From Bacillus salipaludis (lineage in GTDB: Bacteria > Bacillota > Bacilli > Bacillales_B > DSM-18226), in the NCBI RefSeq assembly GCF_004358205.1, contig NZ_SMYO01000006.1, positions 310,001 to 374,000 on the forward strand: DNA of 64,000 nucleotides. Reading direction: 5' to 3'. The notes beneath the pieces are model-generated. The model was not told where the DNA came from, made no database searches, and worked only from the letters and a program-made list of their open reading frames with translations. Numbering within the stretch: the stretch's first letter is position 1; the number at the start of each line of letters is the position of its first letter. Position numbers and translations under genes: made by a program. Positions 1 through 9,203 of the stretch are shown here, piece by piece.

Positions 1-66
1 CAAGGAAGCTGCCTTATCAATCTATTAAAGTTTGCAAAGCCATAGATTTTTTAGGGAGATGAGCTA

Positions 67-261
67 ATGAAATTCTCAAGTAATGGATACTATGTAGAAA
101 AATATGAAAAATGTTCTGTTTGTGGAAAGCTAGTTTACGGGAATAGAATTGAGCAATTAAATATCCATGGAGTGCCATCCTTATTTTGTTCTGATTGGTG
201 TGTCGATTGGGAAAAAGTAAGGATGGAGAAAAAGAAACAGGCAAGAAAAGTTTTAATCTAA
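67..261 (+). CDS. Small two-cysteine-pair (zinc-ribbon-like) protein
   Basis: 64 residues preceded by AGGGAG seven bases before ATG. Two cysteine pairs, C16-x2-C19 and C41-x3-C45, suggest one bound zinc; the C-terminal third is Lys/Arg-rich. I do not recognise the family. It ends about 160 bp before the aminotransferase and reads the same way, so it may be the last gene of an upstream unit or the first of the catabolic island. A role as a small metal-binding or nucleic-acid-binding accessory is only a guess. Confidence 0.6.
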   Translation: MKFSSNGYYVEKYEKCSVCGKLVYGNRIEQLNIHGVPSLFCSDWCVDWEKVRMEKKKQARKVLI

Positions 262-288
262 ATATTTTCTTAAACTTGTGGCTAAGAT

Positions 289-316
289 CGGCCTTTCATA
301 TAAAAATGAAAGGCCG
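289..316. repeat. Perfect 11-bp inverted repeat before the aminotransferase
   Basis: CGGCCTTTCAT and ATGAAAGGCCG flank a six-base A/T loop. It could be a terminator for the small gene upstream, but no T-run follows on either strand, so a regulator-binding site or an mRNA hairpin is equally possible. It lies about 100 bp before the aminotransferase start. Confidence 0.55.
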
Positions 317-418
317 TATAAGAGTCGATAAAATAATAATGTTGTATTTTTGCTTTTATTGGTACTACCAGTAATACCAATCGAAATAAATTTAAGTTCG
401 AAAGGATGTATTGAAATC

Positions 419-1759
419 ATGGTTATAAAAAATAAAGTTCAAGAGTTGGCTGATTTAGATAAGAAGCACTTTCTGCATCCCACATCCTCAATAAAACAAC
501 AACAAGAAAATGGACCAGCCTACATTTTCACAGAGGGAAAAGGAATTTATCTTTATGACATTAATGGAAATAAGGTTTTGGATGGAATGTCATCACTTTG
601 GAATGTGAATATAGGACACGGTAGAAAGGAAATAGTAGAAGCCGCTGCTGACCAAATGTCAAAGTTAGCCTATAGCTCCTGTTTTAATACATTTAGCAAC
701 GAGCCAGTTATTAAATTAGCTGAAAAAATTTCTCAAATAACCCCTGGAGACTTAAACACAACCTTTTTCACCTCAGGTGGATCGGAATCAAATGATACAG
801 CTATTAAACTCGTAAGACATTATTGGATATTGAAAGGTGAAAAAGAACGGAAGAAGATTATTTCTAGAAAAAAATCCTACCACGGTTTAGCAATGGGAGC
901 TACAAATACTACAGGGTTAAAACCATTCCGGGATTTTTCAAATATTTTTTCTCCAGACTTTTGCCATGTTGATGACCAATCAATCGATGCTCTTGTAGAT
1001 TTGATTGAAAAAGAGGGACCGGAAACGATTGCTGCATTTATTACTGAACCAGTTCAAGGGGCTGGAGGTGTACATATACCTTCCATTGAGTATATAAAAG
1101 AATGTAGAAAAATTTGTGATAAATATGGAATTCTTTTTATTGCAGATGAGGTTATCACTGGTTTTGGAAGAACAGGGAAATACTTTGGAATGGAACATTT
1201 TGATGTGAATCCTGACATTATGTCTTTTGCAAAAGGGATTACAAGTGGATATTCTCAATTAGGTGGCGTAGTGATAAGTAAAAGGATCCATGAAGAACTT
1301 ATTAATCTCTCTGTAGATACTTTTCTACATGGGTATACTTACAGTGGACATCCAACCGCATGTGCTGTGGCACTAAGAAATATTCAAGTTATTGAAGAAG
1401 AAAATTTAATTGAAAATGCCAGGCTAATGGGCGAAGAAATGTTAAAAGGATTCAAATGGTTGCAACATACACAGGATATTGTTGGAGAGGTAAGAGGATT
1501 AGGTCTTTTAGGGGCCGTTGAATTAGTAAAAGATCGGAAATCAAACCAAAGGTTTGAAAAACCCCTAGCACCTTTGGTTGTGAATGAAGCTGCAAAGAGA
1601 GGATTAATTGTTAGGTCCGTTACTTTTGAAGGTCAAGATACGCTTGTATTTTCTCCTCCTTTAATTATCAAAAAAGAAGAAATCCAAGAAATGGTTGAAA
1701 TTATATCTGATTCTATTTCTACTGTTAAACAGAATAATTATAAAAAAGAACTTATATAA
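419..1759 (+). CDS. Class-III (omega) aminotransferase
   Basis: 446 residues. A PLP-dependent class-III aminotransferase, expected to move an amino group from an omega-amino acid or amine to a keto acid. The cofactor region FTSGGSESND is at 117-126, IADEVITGFGRTG at 241-253, and the Schiff-base lysine is K272 in SFAKG. The reading frame is open back to 350, but the ATG at 419 has AAAGGA upstream and matches normal family length. It heads an island with an aldehyde dehydrogenase and a hydroxyacid oxidase. A transaminase feeding an aldehyde to that dehydrogenase is a reasonable inference; the substrate is unknown. Confidence 0.85.
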   Translation: MVIKNKVQELADLDKKHFLHPTSSIKQQQENGPAYIFTEGKGIYLYDINGNKVLDGMSSLWNVNIGHGRKEIVEAAADQMSKLAYSSCFNTFSNEPVIKLAEKISQITPGDLNTTFFTSGGSESNDTAIKLVRHYWILKGEKERKKIISRKKSYHGLAMGATNTTGLKPFRDFSNIFSPDFCHVDDQSIDALVDLIEKEGPETIAAFITEPVQGAGGVHIPSIEYIKECRKICDKYGILFIADEVITGFGRTGKYFGMEHFDVNPDIMSFAKGITSGYSQLGGVVISKRIHEELINLSVDTFLHGYTYSGHPTACAVALRNIQVIEEENLIENARLMGEEMLKGFKWLQHTQDIVGEVRGLGLLGAVELVKDRKSNQRFEKPLAPLVVNEAAKRGLIVRSVTFEGQDTLVFSPPLIIKKEEIQEMVEIISDSISTVKQNNYKKELI

Positions 1760-1789
1760 TTTACAAGACTTACCACACTTTGCTATTTT

Positions 1790-1815
1790 AACTCTCCCCT
1801 TTTTTGGGGGGAGTT
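1790..1815 (+). terminator. GC-rich hairpin after the aminotransferase
   Basis: AACTCTCCCC and GGGGGGAGTT pair with one mismatch around a T6 loop. The following bases are A-rich rather than T-rich, so termination would be weak. It may separate the aminotransferase from the oxidase genes. Confidence 0.4.
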
Positions 1816-1905
1816 GAAAAAATTAATTTTACATAAAATATTATTCTAAGCTTCACGAGTCTTCTTCAAAGGTATTGTATTTATAGTAAAGGGGGATAGA
1901 GTATT

Positions 1906-3315
1906 TTGAAAGTAATAACAGCTGGGCACATTGAAAAAATAAAAAACATTATAAGAACAGGAAGAGTTCTTACAAACTTAAGTGACCGGTTTAGTTATTC
2001 ATTTGATGGCTCATTTGGAAACTATCTGCCGGATGTTGTTATTCAAACCAAAAGCGTAGAAGAATTAGCCACTCTCGTAAAATTTGCTAATAAGGAAAAG
2101 ATTCCAATCTATCCTCGTGGTCAAGCAACGAGCTTAAGTGGGGGTCCCCTCCCTGTAAATGGAGGAATGAGTATAGATTTATCTGTAATGAATGATTTGC
2201 TTGAAATCCATGAAGAGGATTTGGTTGCAATTGTGTCACCAGGAGTATTAACCTACAAAATCCATAAGGCAGCTGAACAACGAGGTTTAATGTATCCACC
2301 TGACCCCAGTAGTGCCCATGTTTCAACAATTGGCGGGAACTTATCCGAAAATTCCGGTGGACCAAGAGGATTGAAGTACGGGGTTACAAAAGATTATGTG
2401 ATTGGTTTGGAAGTAATTACTCCTGAAGGAGAAATTATTAGAACTGGTGGGAGGACAGTTAAGAATGTCACAGGGTATGATTTGACGAAATTGATTGTAG
2501 GCTCTGAAGGCACACTGGGAATCATAACTAAAGCTGTTTTTCGTCTCATTCCAAAACCCCAAGCTACAAAAACTGTAATGGCAATTTTTGAGAGCTTAGT
2601 TGATGCTGGCAGGGCAATCTCAAAAATACTTTCTTCCGGTATTTTGCCCTCAAAAATGGAGTTAATGGATCAGGCTTCAATAAAAGCTGTGGAGAATTTC
2701 CAGCCAATTGGCTTGCCAACGGACGTAGCTGCACTCATCTTAATAGAACTAGATGGACATCCTCTCTCCTTGGAAGATGATGCGAAAAAGATATTTAATA
2801 TATGCAAAACTATAGGTGCAAGAGAAATCAGGATTCCAAATCATAAATCTGAGGAGGCAGACCTTTGGAAAGCACGTAAACTCGTATCACCTGCTATTGC
2901 CCGGATTAAACCAACGAAAATCTCCGAGGATGCAACTGTCCCTCGAAGTAAAATTCCCGAAATGTGTGAAAGGCTACAAAAAATACGTGATAAATATAAT
3001 ATTCATCTCGTTGTATTTGGTCATGCAGGTGATGGAAACCTACATCCAAATATTATTTGTGATAAAACAAATTTAGAAGAAATGAAACGTGTTGAACAAG
3101 CGATCGAGGAAATATTCATTGCTGCAATAGAGCTTGGCGGTACATTGTCGGGTGAACATGGTATTGGAACCATGAAGGCCCCCTTTATGGAAATGGAACT
3201 TGGTACCATTGGTCTTGAAATGATGAAACGCATTAAAGAAGTTTGGGACCCAAATAACATAATGAACCCTGGTAAAATTTTCCCTTACCCAGGTCAAAAA
3301 TTGGAGTTGATTTAA
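1906..3315 (+). CDS. glcD: FAD-linked 2-hydroxyacid oxidase subunit, GlcD-like
   Basis: 469 residues from a TTG start with AAAGGGGG nine bases upstream. N-terminal PCMH-type FAD domain with PRGQATSLSGG at 70-80 and PSSAHVSTIGG at 134-144. The C-terminal half has the family's GHAGDGNLHPN and SGEHGIG segments. Members oxidise glycolate, D-lactate or similar 2-hydroxyacids and pass electrons to an iron-sulfur partner. Its stop is one base before the TTG start of the GlcF-like gene, so the two are translationally coupled. The true substrate cannot be read from sequence; the neighbours make a compound other than glycolate plausible. Confidence 0.88.
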   Translation: MKVITAGHIEKIKNIIRTGRVLTNLSDRFSYSFDGSFGNYLPDVVIQTKSVEELATLVKFANKEKIPIYPRGQATSLSGGPLPVNGGMSIDLSVMNDLLEIHEEDLVAIVSPGVLTYKIHKAAEQRGLMYPPDPSSAHVSTIGGNLSENSGGPRGLKYGVTKDYVIGLEVITPEGEIIRTGGRTVKNVTGYDLTKLIVGSEGTLGIITKAVFRLIPKPQATKTVMAIFESLVDAGRAISKILSSGILPSKMELMDQASIKAVENFQPIGLPTDVAALILIELDGHPLSLEDDAKKIFNICKTIGAREIRIPNHKSEEADLWKARKLVSPAIARIKPTKISEDATVPRSKIPEMCERLQKIRDKYNIHLVVFGHAGDGNLHPNIICDKTNLEEMKRVEQAIEEIFIAAIELGGTLSGEHGIGTMKAPFMEMELGTIGLEMMKRIKEVWDPNNIMNPGKIFPYPGQKLELI

Positions 3316-3316
3316 G

Positions 3317-4627
3317 TTGGATTTAACTCTCAAACAATTAAGGGAAGAGCTAAAATACGATAAAACCAATAAATGTGTTCAATGTGGTTATTGCATACCT
3401 GTGTGTCCCACATATACCACTTTTAAAAAGGAAACACATTCACCAAGAGGACGGATTAATTTAGTGAAAATGGTTGGCGAAGGAAGAATTTCAGAATTGT
3501 CGGTCCTCGAAGAATCTTTCGATTTATGTTTGGGGTGTCGTGCGTGTGAATCTGCTTGTCCAACGGGAGTCGAATACGGTTCCATCTTAGAATCTGTACG
3601 ATTTGCACTTGAAAAGCGCAAATCTCCATTTGTACTTAAGAGGTTGTTACAAAAGGTAATCCTTAGAAAAGTTGTCCCGAGCAGGAAGATTATGAATCTA
3701 ACAGGTCATACTTTTTGGTTATACGAAAAAACCAAATTACAAAAGGCAGTAAGGTTTTCTGGGATAAAGAAAGTGATTCCAAATAAAATGGGAACATTTG
3801 AATCAGTGATCCCCGAGTCTGTTCCACCTAAAGAACGTAGAAATTTATCGAAAGGAATAAGCACGAAAAAGGAAGCTAAATATACGGTGGCATTTTTTGT
3901 TGGGTGTGTTATGGATGCCATGTTTCATCGAATTAACCAATTATCTATTAAACTTCTTTCAGAAGTTGGATGTAATGTCATTGTTGTTCAAAACCAAACA
4001 TGCTGTGGGGCACTCCATGCTCATGCTGGGGACATATATGAGGCACGTCGTTTGGCAAAAGAAAATATTTCTGCGTTTGAACAAATAAATGCAGATTTTA
4101 TTGTAAATAATGCAGGTGGTTGTGGTGCAATGCTTTATGAATATGGACATTTGCTGGAAGATGATCATGAGTGGGCAGAAAGAGCGAGTAATTTTTCGAA
4201 TAAATCAAGGGATATAAGCCAGATCATTTTTGCCTGTGGAGGATTGCCAAAATCAGCCTTCCGAAATAATGAACGGATTACATATCAACCTTCCTGCCAT
4301 ATGATCAATGTTCAAAAAGTAAAAAATGAACCAATAGAATTAATAAAGGCTATACCTGGAATAAACTTTATTGAGATGGAACAGGCCGATTCGTGCTGTG
4401 GATCTGCAGGTATATATAATATTGTTAATTATGAAGCTTCCATGCAAATTCTTGATGAAAAAATGAAACATACAAAAGCTACAGAAGCAACAACAATTAT
4501 TACAACTAATCCAGGATGTTTACTGCAGATGAAAATCGGGATTGAACGGGAAGGATTCTCACAATCTATGCGAGCTTTGCATCTAATCGAATATTTAGCT
4601 GAAGTATATGGAATCAGCAAGATTTAG
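3317..4627 (+). CDS. glcF: Iron-sulfur subunit of 2-hydroxyacid oxidase, GlcF-like
   Basis: 436 residues, TTG start with the ribosome site inside the end of glcD. Two ferredoxin-type clusters: C20-x2-C23-x2-C26-x3-CP and C71-x2-C74-x2-C77-x3-CP. Two later cysteine-rich CCG domains follow, with CCGALHAHAGD and CCGSAGIYN. This is the electron-transfer partner of the GlcD-like subunit, probably handing electrons to the membrane quinone pool as in glycolate oxidase. No third GlcE subunit is present, as is common in Bacilli. Confidence 0.88.
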   Translation: MDLTLKQLREELKYDKTNKCVQCGYCIPVCPTYTTFKKETHSPRGRINLVKMVGEGRISELSVLEESFDLCLGCRACESACPTGVEYGSILESVRFALEKRKSPFVLKRLLQKVILRKVVPSRKIMNLTGHTFWLYEKTKLQKAVRFSGIKKVIPNKMGTFESVIPESVPPKERRNLSKGISTKKEAKYTVAFFVGCVMDAMFHRINQLSIKLLSEVGCNVIVVQNQTCCGALHAHAGDIYEARRLAKENISAFEQINADFIVNNAGGCGAMLYEYGHLLEDDHEWAERASNFSNKSRDISQIIFACGGLPKSAFRNNERITYQPSCHMINVQKVKNEPIELIKAIPGINFIEMEQADSCCGSAGIYNIVNYEASMQILDEKMKHTKATEATTIITTNPGCLLQMKIGIEREGFSQSMRALHLIEYLAEVYGISKI

Positions 4628-4694
4628 TTCTCTATTTAATTCCCGCTTATAATGCTCAGATTTTATTAAGCTAAAATTAATATGAGGTGATGAA

Positions 4695-5588
4695 ATGAGT
4701 ACATTAAAAGCCACCACTCGATATGAGTACGGCGGAGATGAGTTTGTATTTGTAGAATTATCAGAGGAAATGAGTTTAGAAGCTTTATTTAAAGTCCTTG
4801 TCATCACACAAAACTTAGAGAAAAAGCAGCTGCCGGGTATTATTGATATTTGTCCTGGAAATGCCTCATATATGATCAGGATTGACCCCGATATGATTCA
4901 TCCAGACGATTTAATTAGGGAACTGAAAGAGATTGAAAGAAATATGGATGGTACAGATAATATAAAGATTAATTCCCGATTAATCGAGATACCCGCATTA
5001 TTTGACGACCCGTGGACACATGAAGCTTTAATGAAATTTAGAAAAAACCACCAAGATCCAAATGCCACGGATTTAGAATATGCAGCTAGAATTAATGGAT
5101 TTGACAGTAAGGAAAAATTTATTGACCACTTCGTAAGTTACCCCTTCATCGTATCAATGCTTGGGTTCGTACCAAGTCTACCATTCTATTTTCAATTAGT
5201 CGATAGAAAAAAACAAATAGAAGTACCTAAGTATGTCACTCCCCGTACATTTACACCAGCAAGAGCAATTGGCTTTGGAGGTGCTTTCGGATCCATTTAT
5301 CCAGTAGACGGCGCTGGGGGATATCAGTTATTAGGAATAGTTGCACCAGAGATTCTTGACACTGAACAGAAATTGTCAGACTTTAAGGACTCTATGGTAT
5401 TTTTTAGACAGAACGACATCATGCAATTTAGGAATGTCACGATGGACGAATATAAGGAAATAAGAAGTGAGGTAGAATCAGGAACCTTTAAATATAACAT
5501 GAAAGAAATTTCTTATAGTCTTAAAGAAATTATAGAAAATCCTGAGGAATTTGCTAAACGAGTAAGGGGGGTTTTAAAGAATGATTAA
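4695..5588 (+). CDS. PxpB/KipI-like carboxyltransferase subunit 1
   Basis: 297 residues, GAGGTG seven bases before ATG. Matches the PxpB/KipI family in its N-terminal part (PGIIDICPGNASYMI and a DPD segment) and in the LGFVPSLPF and GAGGYQLLG segments. It is longer and more divergent than KipI of Bacillus subtilis. PxpB with PxpA and PxpC forms ATP-dependent 5-oxoprolinase; the same fold is the carboxyltransferase of urea amidolyase. It overlaps pxpC by eight bases. A biotin carrier two genes on favours a biotin-dependent carboxyltransferase over classical 5-oxoprolinase, but that is inference. Confidence 0.78.
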   Translation: MSTLKATTRYEYGGDEFVFVELSEEMSLEALFKVLVITQNLEKKQLPGIIDICPGNASYMIRIDPDMIHPDDLIRELKEIERNMDGTDNIKINSRLIEIPALFDDPWTHEALMKFRKNHQDPNATDLEYAARINGFDSKEKFIDHFVSYPFIVSMLGFVPSLPFYFQLVDRKKQIEVPKYVTPRTFTPARAIGFGGAFGSIYPVDGAGGYQLLGIVAPEILDTEQKLSDFKDSMVFFRQNDIMQFRNVTMDEYKEIRSEVESGTFKYNMKEISYSLKEIIENPEEFAKRVRGVLKND

Positions 5589-6573
5589 TGTACGAAAATC
5601 TGGAATCGAAACCACTATTCAGGATTTAGGCAGAATTGGGTACTATGCCATTGGCATGCCTCCCTCTGGTGCAATGGATAAATATTCCTATAGTATTGCC
5701 AATATGCTTGTAGGAAATGGTCGAAATGCAGCTGCATTAGAGTGCACTTATATAGGACCGGAGCTTGAATTTTCACAGGAAACCATTATTTCAATAACCG
5801 GTGCAGAAATAGTCCCTAAATTAAATGGCGAAAACATTCCTATGTGGCAGGCGATCGCCGTTAAATCGGGGGATATCTTATCATTCGGTTTTATAAAAAA
5901 AGGGGCACGAACGTATATTGCAGTTCGTGGTGGCATAGATGTCCCCATTATAATGGGAAGCCGCTCAACGTATACAACTTGTGGGATTGGGGGCTACAAA
6001 GGCCGCTCATTAAAAGAAGGGGATGTTCTAAAAATAGGAGATATGGTAGAAAATGAGGTAAAAACGTCTATAACGATCCCTTCAAATTTTCAATTGAATT
6101 TTGATGATATCCATAATATTAGAACAGTTCCTGGTCTTTGTAATTATCGATTAACACGAGAAAGCAGCAAATCATTTTTCGATACAGAATGGACTGTAAC
6201 CCCAGATGCGAATAGAATGGGCTATCGTTTTAGAGGAAAGAAACTTGAATTTGAACCAAGAAAACAGCCATTTGGTGCGGGTAGTGATCCCTCTAATGTG
6301 ACTGATTTGGGATATCCAATAGGTTCAATTCAAGTTCCGGCAGGCATTGAACCGATAGCACTTTTAAATGACGCTGTAACAGGCGGAGGTTACGCTACTA
6401 TTGGAACAATAATCAGTACAGACTTAAGCAAAATGGGACAAATTAAAACGAATGAAAAGGTGAAATTTGTTTCAGTCACACTAGAAGAAGCATTGAAGTC
6501 TCGTAAAGAAGACAAGGAAAAGTTAGCAAGAGTAAAAGAATTTATATATGAAAATATATATATGGGGGTATAA
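5581..6573 (+). CDS. PxpC/KipA-like carboxyltransferase subunit 2
   Basis: 330 residues; the start overlaps the end of the pxpB-like gene, with AAGGGGGG upstream. Family hallmarks are the N-terminal TTIQDLGR, then GMPPSGAMDKYS, and FGAGSDPSNVTDLGYPIGSIQVPAG near residue 240. PxpC/KipA proteins pair with PxpB/KipI; related domains form the carboxyltransferase part of urea amidolyase. Five bases separate it from the biotin-carrier gene, so the three are one transcription unit. Regulation by the sigma-54 activator downstream is possible, but no -24/-12 element was seen before the operon. Confidence 0.82.
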   Translation: MINVRKSGIETTIQDLGRIGYYAIGMPPSGAMDKYSYSIANMLVGNGRNAAALECTYIGPELEFSQETIISITGAEIVPKLNGENIPMWQAIAVKSGDILSFGFIKKGARTYIAVRGGIDVPIIMGSRSTYTTCGIGGYKGRSLKEGDVLKIGDMVENEVKTSITIPSNFQLNFDDIHNIRTVPGLCNYRLTRESSKSFFDTEWTVTPDANRMGYRFRGKKLEFEPRKQPFGAGSDPSNVTDLGYPIGSIQVPAGIEPIALLNDAVTGGGYATIGTIISTDLSKMGQIKTNEKVKFVSVTLEEALKSRKEDKEKLARVKEFIYENIYMGV

Positions 6574-6578
6574 GAAAT

Positions 6579-6827
6579 ATGTCAAAATATGAATCTATTA
6601 ATGCTCCACTACCAGGAATCATTTATTTACAGCCAAGTCCAGAGAAGGAACAATATGTTAAGGTTGGGGATATTGTTAAAAGTGGAGATACTATCGCTCT
6701 CATTGAAGTAATGAAAACTTATTATGAACTTAATAGTGAACAAGATGGAGTGTTTGAAGGTTTTACCGTAAATAGCGGGGATATTGTAGATGCAGGTCAG
6801 GAAATAGGCTCTATAAAGATCGTTTAA
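6579..6827 (+). CDS. Stand-alone biotin carboxyl carrier protein (AccB-like)
   Basis: 82 residues. A single biotinyl/lipoyl domain carrying the site EVMKT, whose lysine is the expected biotin attachment residue. A normal AccB has a longer Ala/Pro-rich N-terminal region; here only the domain is present, starting with NAPLPGIIYLQPSPE. It sits directly after the carboxyltransferase-like pair. No biotin carboxylase (AccC) gene is visible within the window, so that subunit would have to be supplied from elsewhere. Confidence 0.85.
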   Translation: MSKYESINAPLPGIIYLQPSPEKEQYVKVGDIVKSGDTIALIEVMKTYYELNSEQDGVFEGFTVNSGDIVDAGQEIGSIKIV

Positions 6828-6864
6828 GAACAAGTAATTCACAATGAGGAAAGGTTGAGATTTT

Positions 6865-8304
6865 TTGCATAAATTAATTGATAAAAAACAAATTTATATT
6901 AACGGTGAATGGTTTGGAAAGGACCTTAACACGATCGATGTTTATAACCCTGCAAATGGAGAGCTCATAGGAAAAGTTCCGAACGCGGGAGTACTAGAGA
7001 CTCGAAATGCGATTGAAGCGGCACATGCGGCTTTTACAAAATGGTCCAAAAAAACGGCCAATGAACGATCCGTATACTTAAAAAAACTACATGCATTAAT
7101 TGAAAAAAATAAGGAAGAACTAGCGACTATTATTACAAAAGAGATGGGAAAGCCGCTTCATGAAGCCAGAGGTGAAGTAGAATATGCTAATTCATTTGTT
7201 GAATGGTTTGCAGAGCAATCAAAACGAGTTTATGGTGAAACCATCCCTGCAAGTGATCCCAATAAAAGATTACTAGTCTTAAAAAATCCAATTGGGGTTG
7301 TCGGAGCCATAACTCCTTGGAATTTCCCGGCGGCAATGATTACCAGGAAAATGGCTCCGGCACTGGCTGCAGGGTGCACGATTGTAATTAAACCATCTGA
7401 ATTAACCCCTTTTACAGCAATAAGAATTATGGAACTTTGTGAAGAGGCTGGGATTCCTAACGGAGTTGTCAACTTGGTAACGGGTGATCCACATGGTATT
7501 GGGAAGGAATTACTGGAAAACGAAAAAGTTAAAAAAATTACTTTTACTGGTTCGACTCGTGTAGGAAAGCTATTGATGGAACAGGCAGCATCCCAGGTTA
7601 AAAAGGTATCTTTGGAATTAGGAGGCCATGCTCCAATTATTATATTGGAAGATGCTGATTTAAATAAAGCTATAAAAGGTGTTATGGGCGCAAAATTTCG
7701 GAATGCAGGTCAAGCTTGTATAGCAGGAAATAGAGTTTACGTTCAACCCAAAATATATAATGATTTTATTCAAAAATTAACACAAGAGGTAGAAAAATTA
7801 AAAGTAGGGAACGGTTTAGAAAATCACACAGATATTGGGCCATTAATAAATAAACAGGCATATGAAAAGGTAATGAACCATGTACAAGATTCTTGTGAAA
7901 AAGGAGCAACAGTCGTTACGGGCGGTTCAGGTGAAATTCAAAATAATGCCTATTACTTCCTGCCAACAGTGTTAACAAACGTAGACAACTCAATGAAAAT
8001 TATGAACGAAGAAACATTTGGCCCTGTAATTCCAATCCAAAAAGTAGAATCCATAGATGAAATGGTTAAACTCGCTAACAATTCCTCATACGGTTTAGCT
8101 GCATATGTATTTAGTGAAAGTTTATCTAAAGGATTAAATATTGTTGAGAATTTAGAATATGGAATTATTGGCTGGAATGATGGTTTGCCATCAACTGCAC
8201 AAGCTCCATTTGGTGGAATGAAGGAAAGTGGATTGGGGAGAGAGGGAGCAAAAGAAGGAATCGAGGAGTTTTTAGAAATTAAATATGTATCGGTAGGGTT
8301 ATGA
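6865..8304 (+). CDS. NAD(P)-dependent aldehyde dehydrogenase, GabD-like
   Basis: 479 residues from TTG, with GAGGAAAGG upstream. A full-length aldehyde dehydrogenase with the cofactor segment TPWNFPAAM, KPSELTPF, the general-base glutamate in LELGGHAP and the nucleophilic cysteine in NAGQACIAGNR. Overall it most resembles succinate- or lactaldehyde-type dehydrogenases. Placed between the biotin carrier and the PxpA-like gene, it probably oxidises the aldehyde made by the upstream aminotransferase. The actual aldehyde is not determined. Confidence 0.87.
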   Translation: MHKLIDKKQIYINGEWFGKDLNTIDVYNPANGELIGKVPNAGVLETRNAIEAAHAAFTKWSKKTANERSVYLKKLHALIEKNKEELATIITKEMGKPLHEARGEVEYANSFVEWFAEQSKRVYGETIPASDPNKRLLVLKNPIGVVGAITPWNFPAAMITRKMAPALAAGCTIVIKPSELTPFTAIRIMELCEEAGIPNGVVNLVTGDPHGIGKELLENEKVKKITFTGSTRVGKLLMEQAASQVKKVSLELGGHAPIIILEDADLNKAIKGVMGAKFRNAGQACIAGNRVYVQPKIYNDFIQKLTQEVEKLKVGNGLENHTDIGPLINKQAYEKVMNHVQDSCEKGATVVTGGSGEIQNNAYYFLPTVLTNVDNSMKIMNEETFGPVIPIQKVESIDEMVKLANNSSYGLAAYVFSESLSKGLNIVENLEYGIIGWNDGLPSTAQAPFGGMKESGLGREGAKEGIEEFLEIKYVSVGL

Positions 8305-8329
8305 GGCTTTTGGAAAAGAGGTGAACTAT

Positions 8330-9100
8330 ATGAATAAGTTAATTGATTTGAATTGTGATATGGGTGAAAGTTTTGGTCTTTGGAGTTTCGGTAAAGATGA
8401 AGCAATGATGGACTTTGTCACCTCGGCTAATCTAGCATGTGGATACCACGCTGGTGATCCGAGCACAATGAGGAAATCAGTCGAACTTTGCAAGGAAAGA
8501 GGAATTGCAGTAGGGGCACATGTAGGGTTGCCGGACCTATTGGGTTTTGGCAGAAGACGAATGGAAGTCAGTATAAATGATCTAAAAAATTATATTATTT
8601 ATCAAACTGGAGCATTACAAGCTTTTCTAGATATTTATGGGATGAAGATGCAACATATGAAATTGCATGGAGCTTTATTTAGCATGGCTGCAGAAAGTAA
8701 AGAATTATCAAGGGCAGCATTAGAGGCTACTGCTGAGATTAATAGTGAGCTTATAATATTTACAATGGAAAGCACGGAAACATATGCAGTGGCAAAAGAG
8801 ATGGGATTTAAAGTAGCAAGAGAATTCTATGGTGATCGTGGGTGCGAGCCAAGCGGTATCTTAACCTTTAAATATAACCTTGAGGATATTGGTGGAAGTC
8901 CTGAAGCTTCTGCTAAACGTATAGTGAGAGTGTTGGAGGAGAAAAGAGTTATAACTTCAGACGGCACAGATATTGATTTTGAATGTGAAACTTTTTGTAT
9001 TCATAGTGATACTGATTGCGCCCTTGATATTGCAATTAACACAAAGAATGAACTTGAAAAAGCCGGGTGGTCACTAACCCCGTTAAGAGAATACTTTTGA
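8330..9100 (+). CDS. pxpA: LamB/YcsF family, PxpA-like subunit
   Basis: 256 residues from the ATG at 8330, seven bases after AAAGAGGTG; an upstream in-frame GTG at 8321 overlaps that ribosome site and is less likely. It shows the family signature LNCDMGESFG, then NLACGYHAGDP and GAHVGLPDLLGFGRR. PxpA is the hydrolase-like subunit of 5-oxoprolinase (5-oxoproline plus ATP to glutamate). The usual pxpA-pxpB-pxpC order is broken here by the biotin carrier and aldehyde dehydrogenase genes. It closes the operon before a bidirectional terminator. Confidence 0.85.
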   Translation: MNKLIDLNCDMGESFGLWSFGKDEAMMDFVTSANLACGYHAGDPSTMRKSVELCKERGIAVGAHVGLPDLLGFGRRRMEVSINDLKNYIIYQTGALQAFLDIYGMKMQHMKLHGALFSMAAESKELSRAALEATAEINSELIIFTMESTETYAVAKEMGFKVAREFYGDRGCEPSGILTFKYNLEDIGGSPEASAKRIVRVLEEKRVITSDGTDIDFECETFCIHSDTDCALDIAINTKNELEKAGWSLTPLREYF

Positions 9101-9160
9101 AAAAACACCTGAAAAGAAAAAATAAACAGGCTCCTGTCAATGTAATTAGCGATAAAAAAC

Positions 9161-9200
9161 AAAAAGACCCTTTCCTTTTTTAGAGGAAAGAGTCTTTTTT
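9161..9200. terminator. Bidirectional terminator between pxpA-like and AEC genes
   Basis: AAAAAGACCCTTTCC pairs with GGAAAGAGTCTTTTTT, with an A-run on the left and a T-run on the right, so it can serve the two converging genes. Confidence 0.8.
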
Positions 9201-9203
9201 GAT

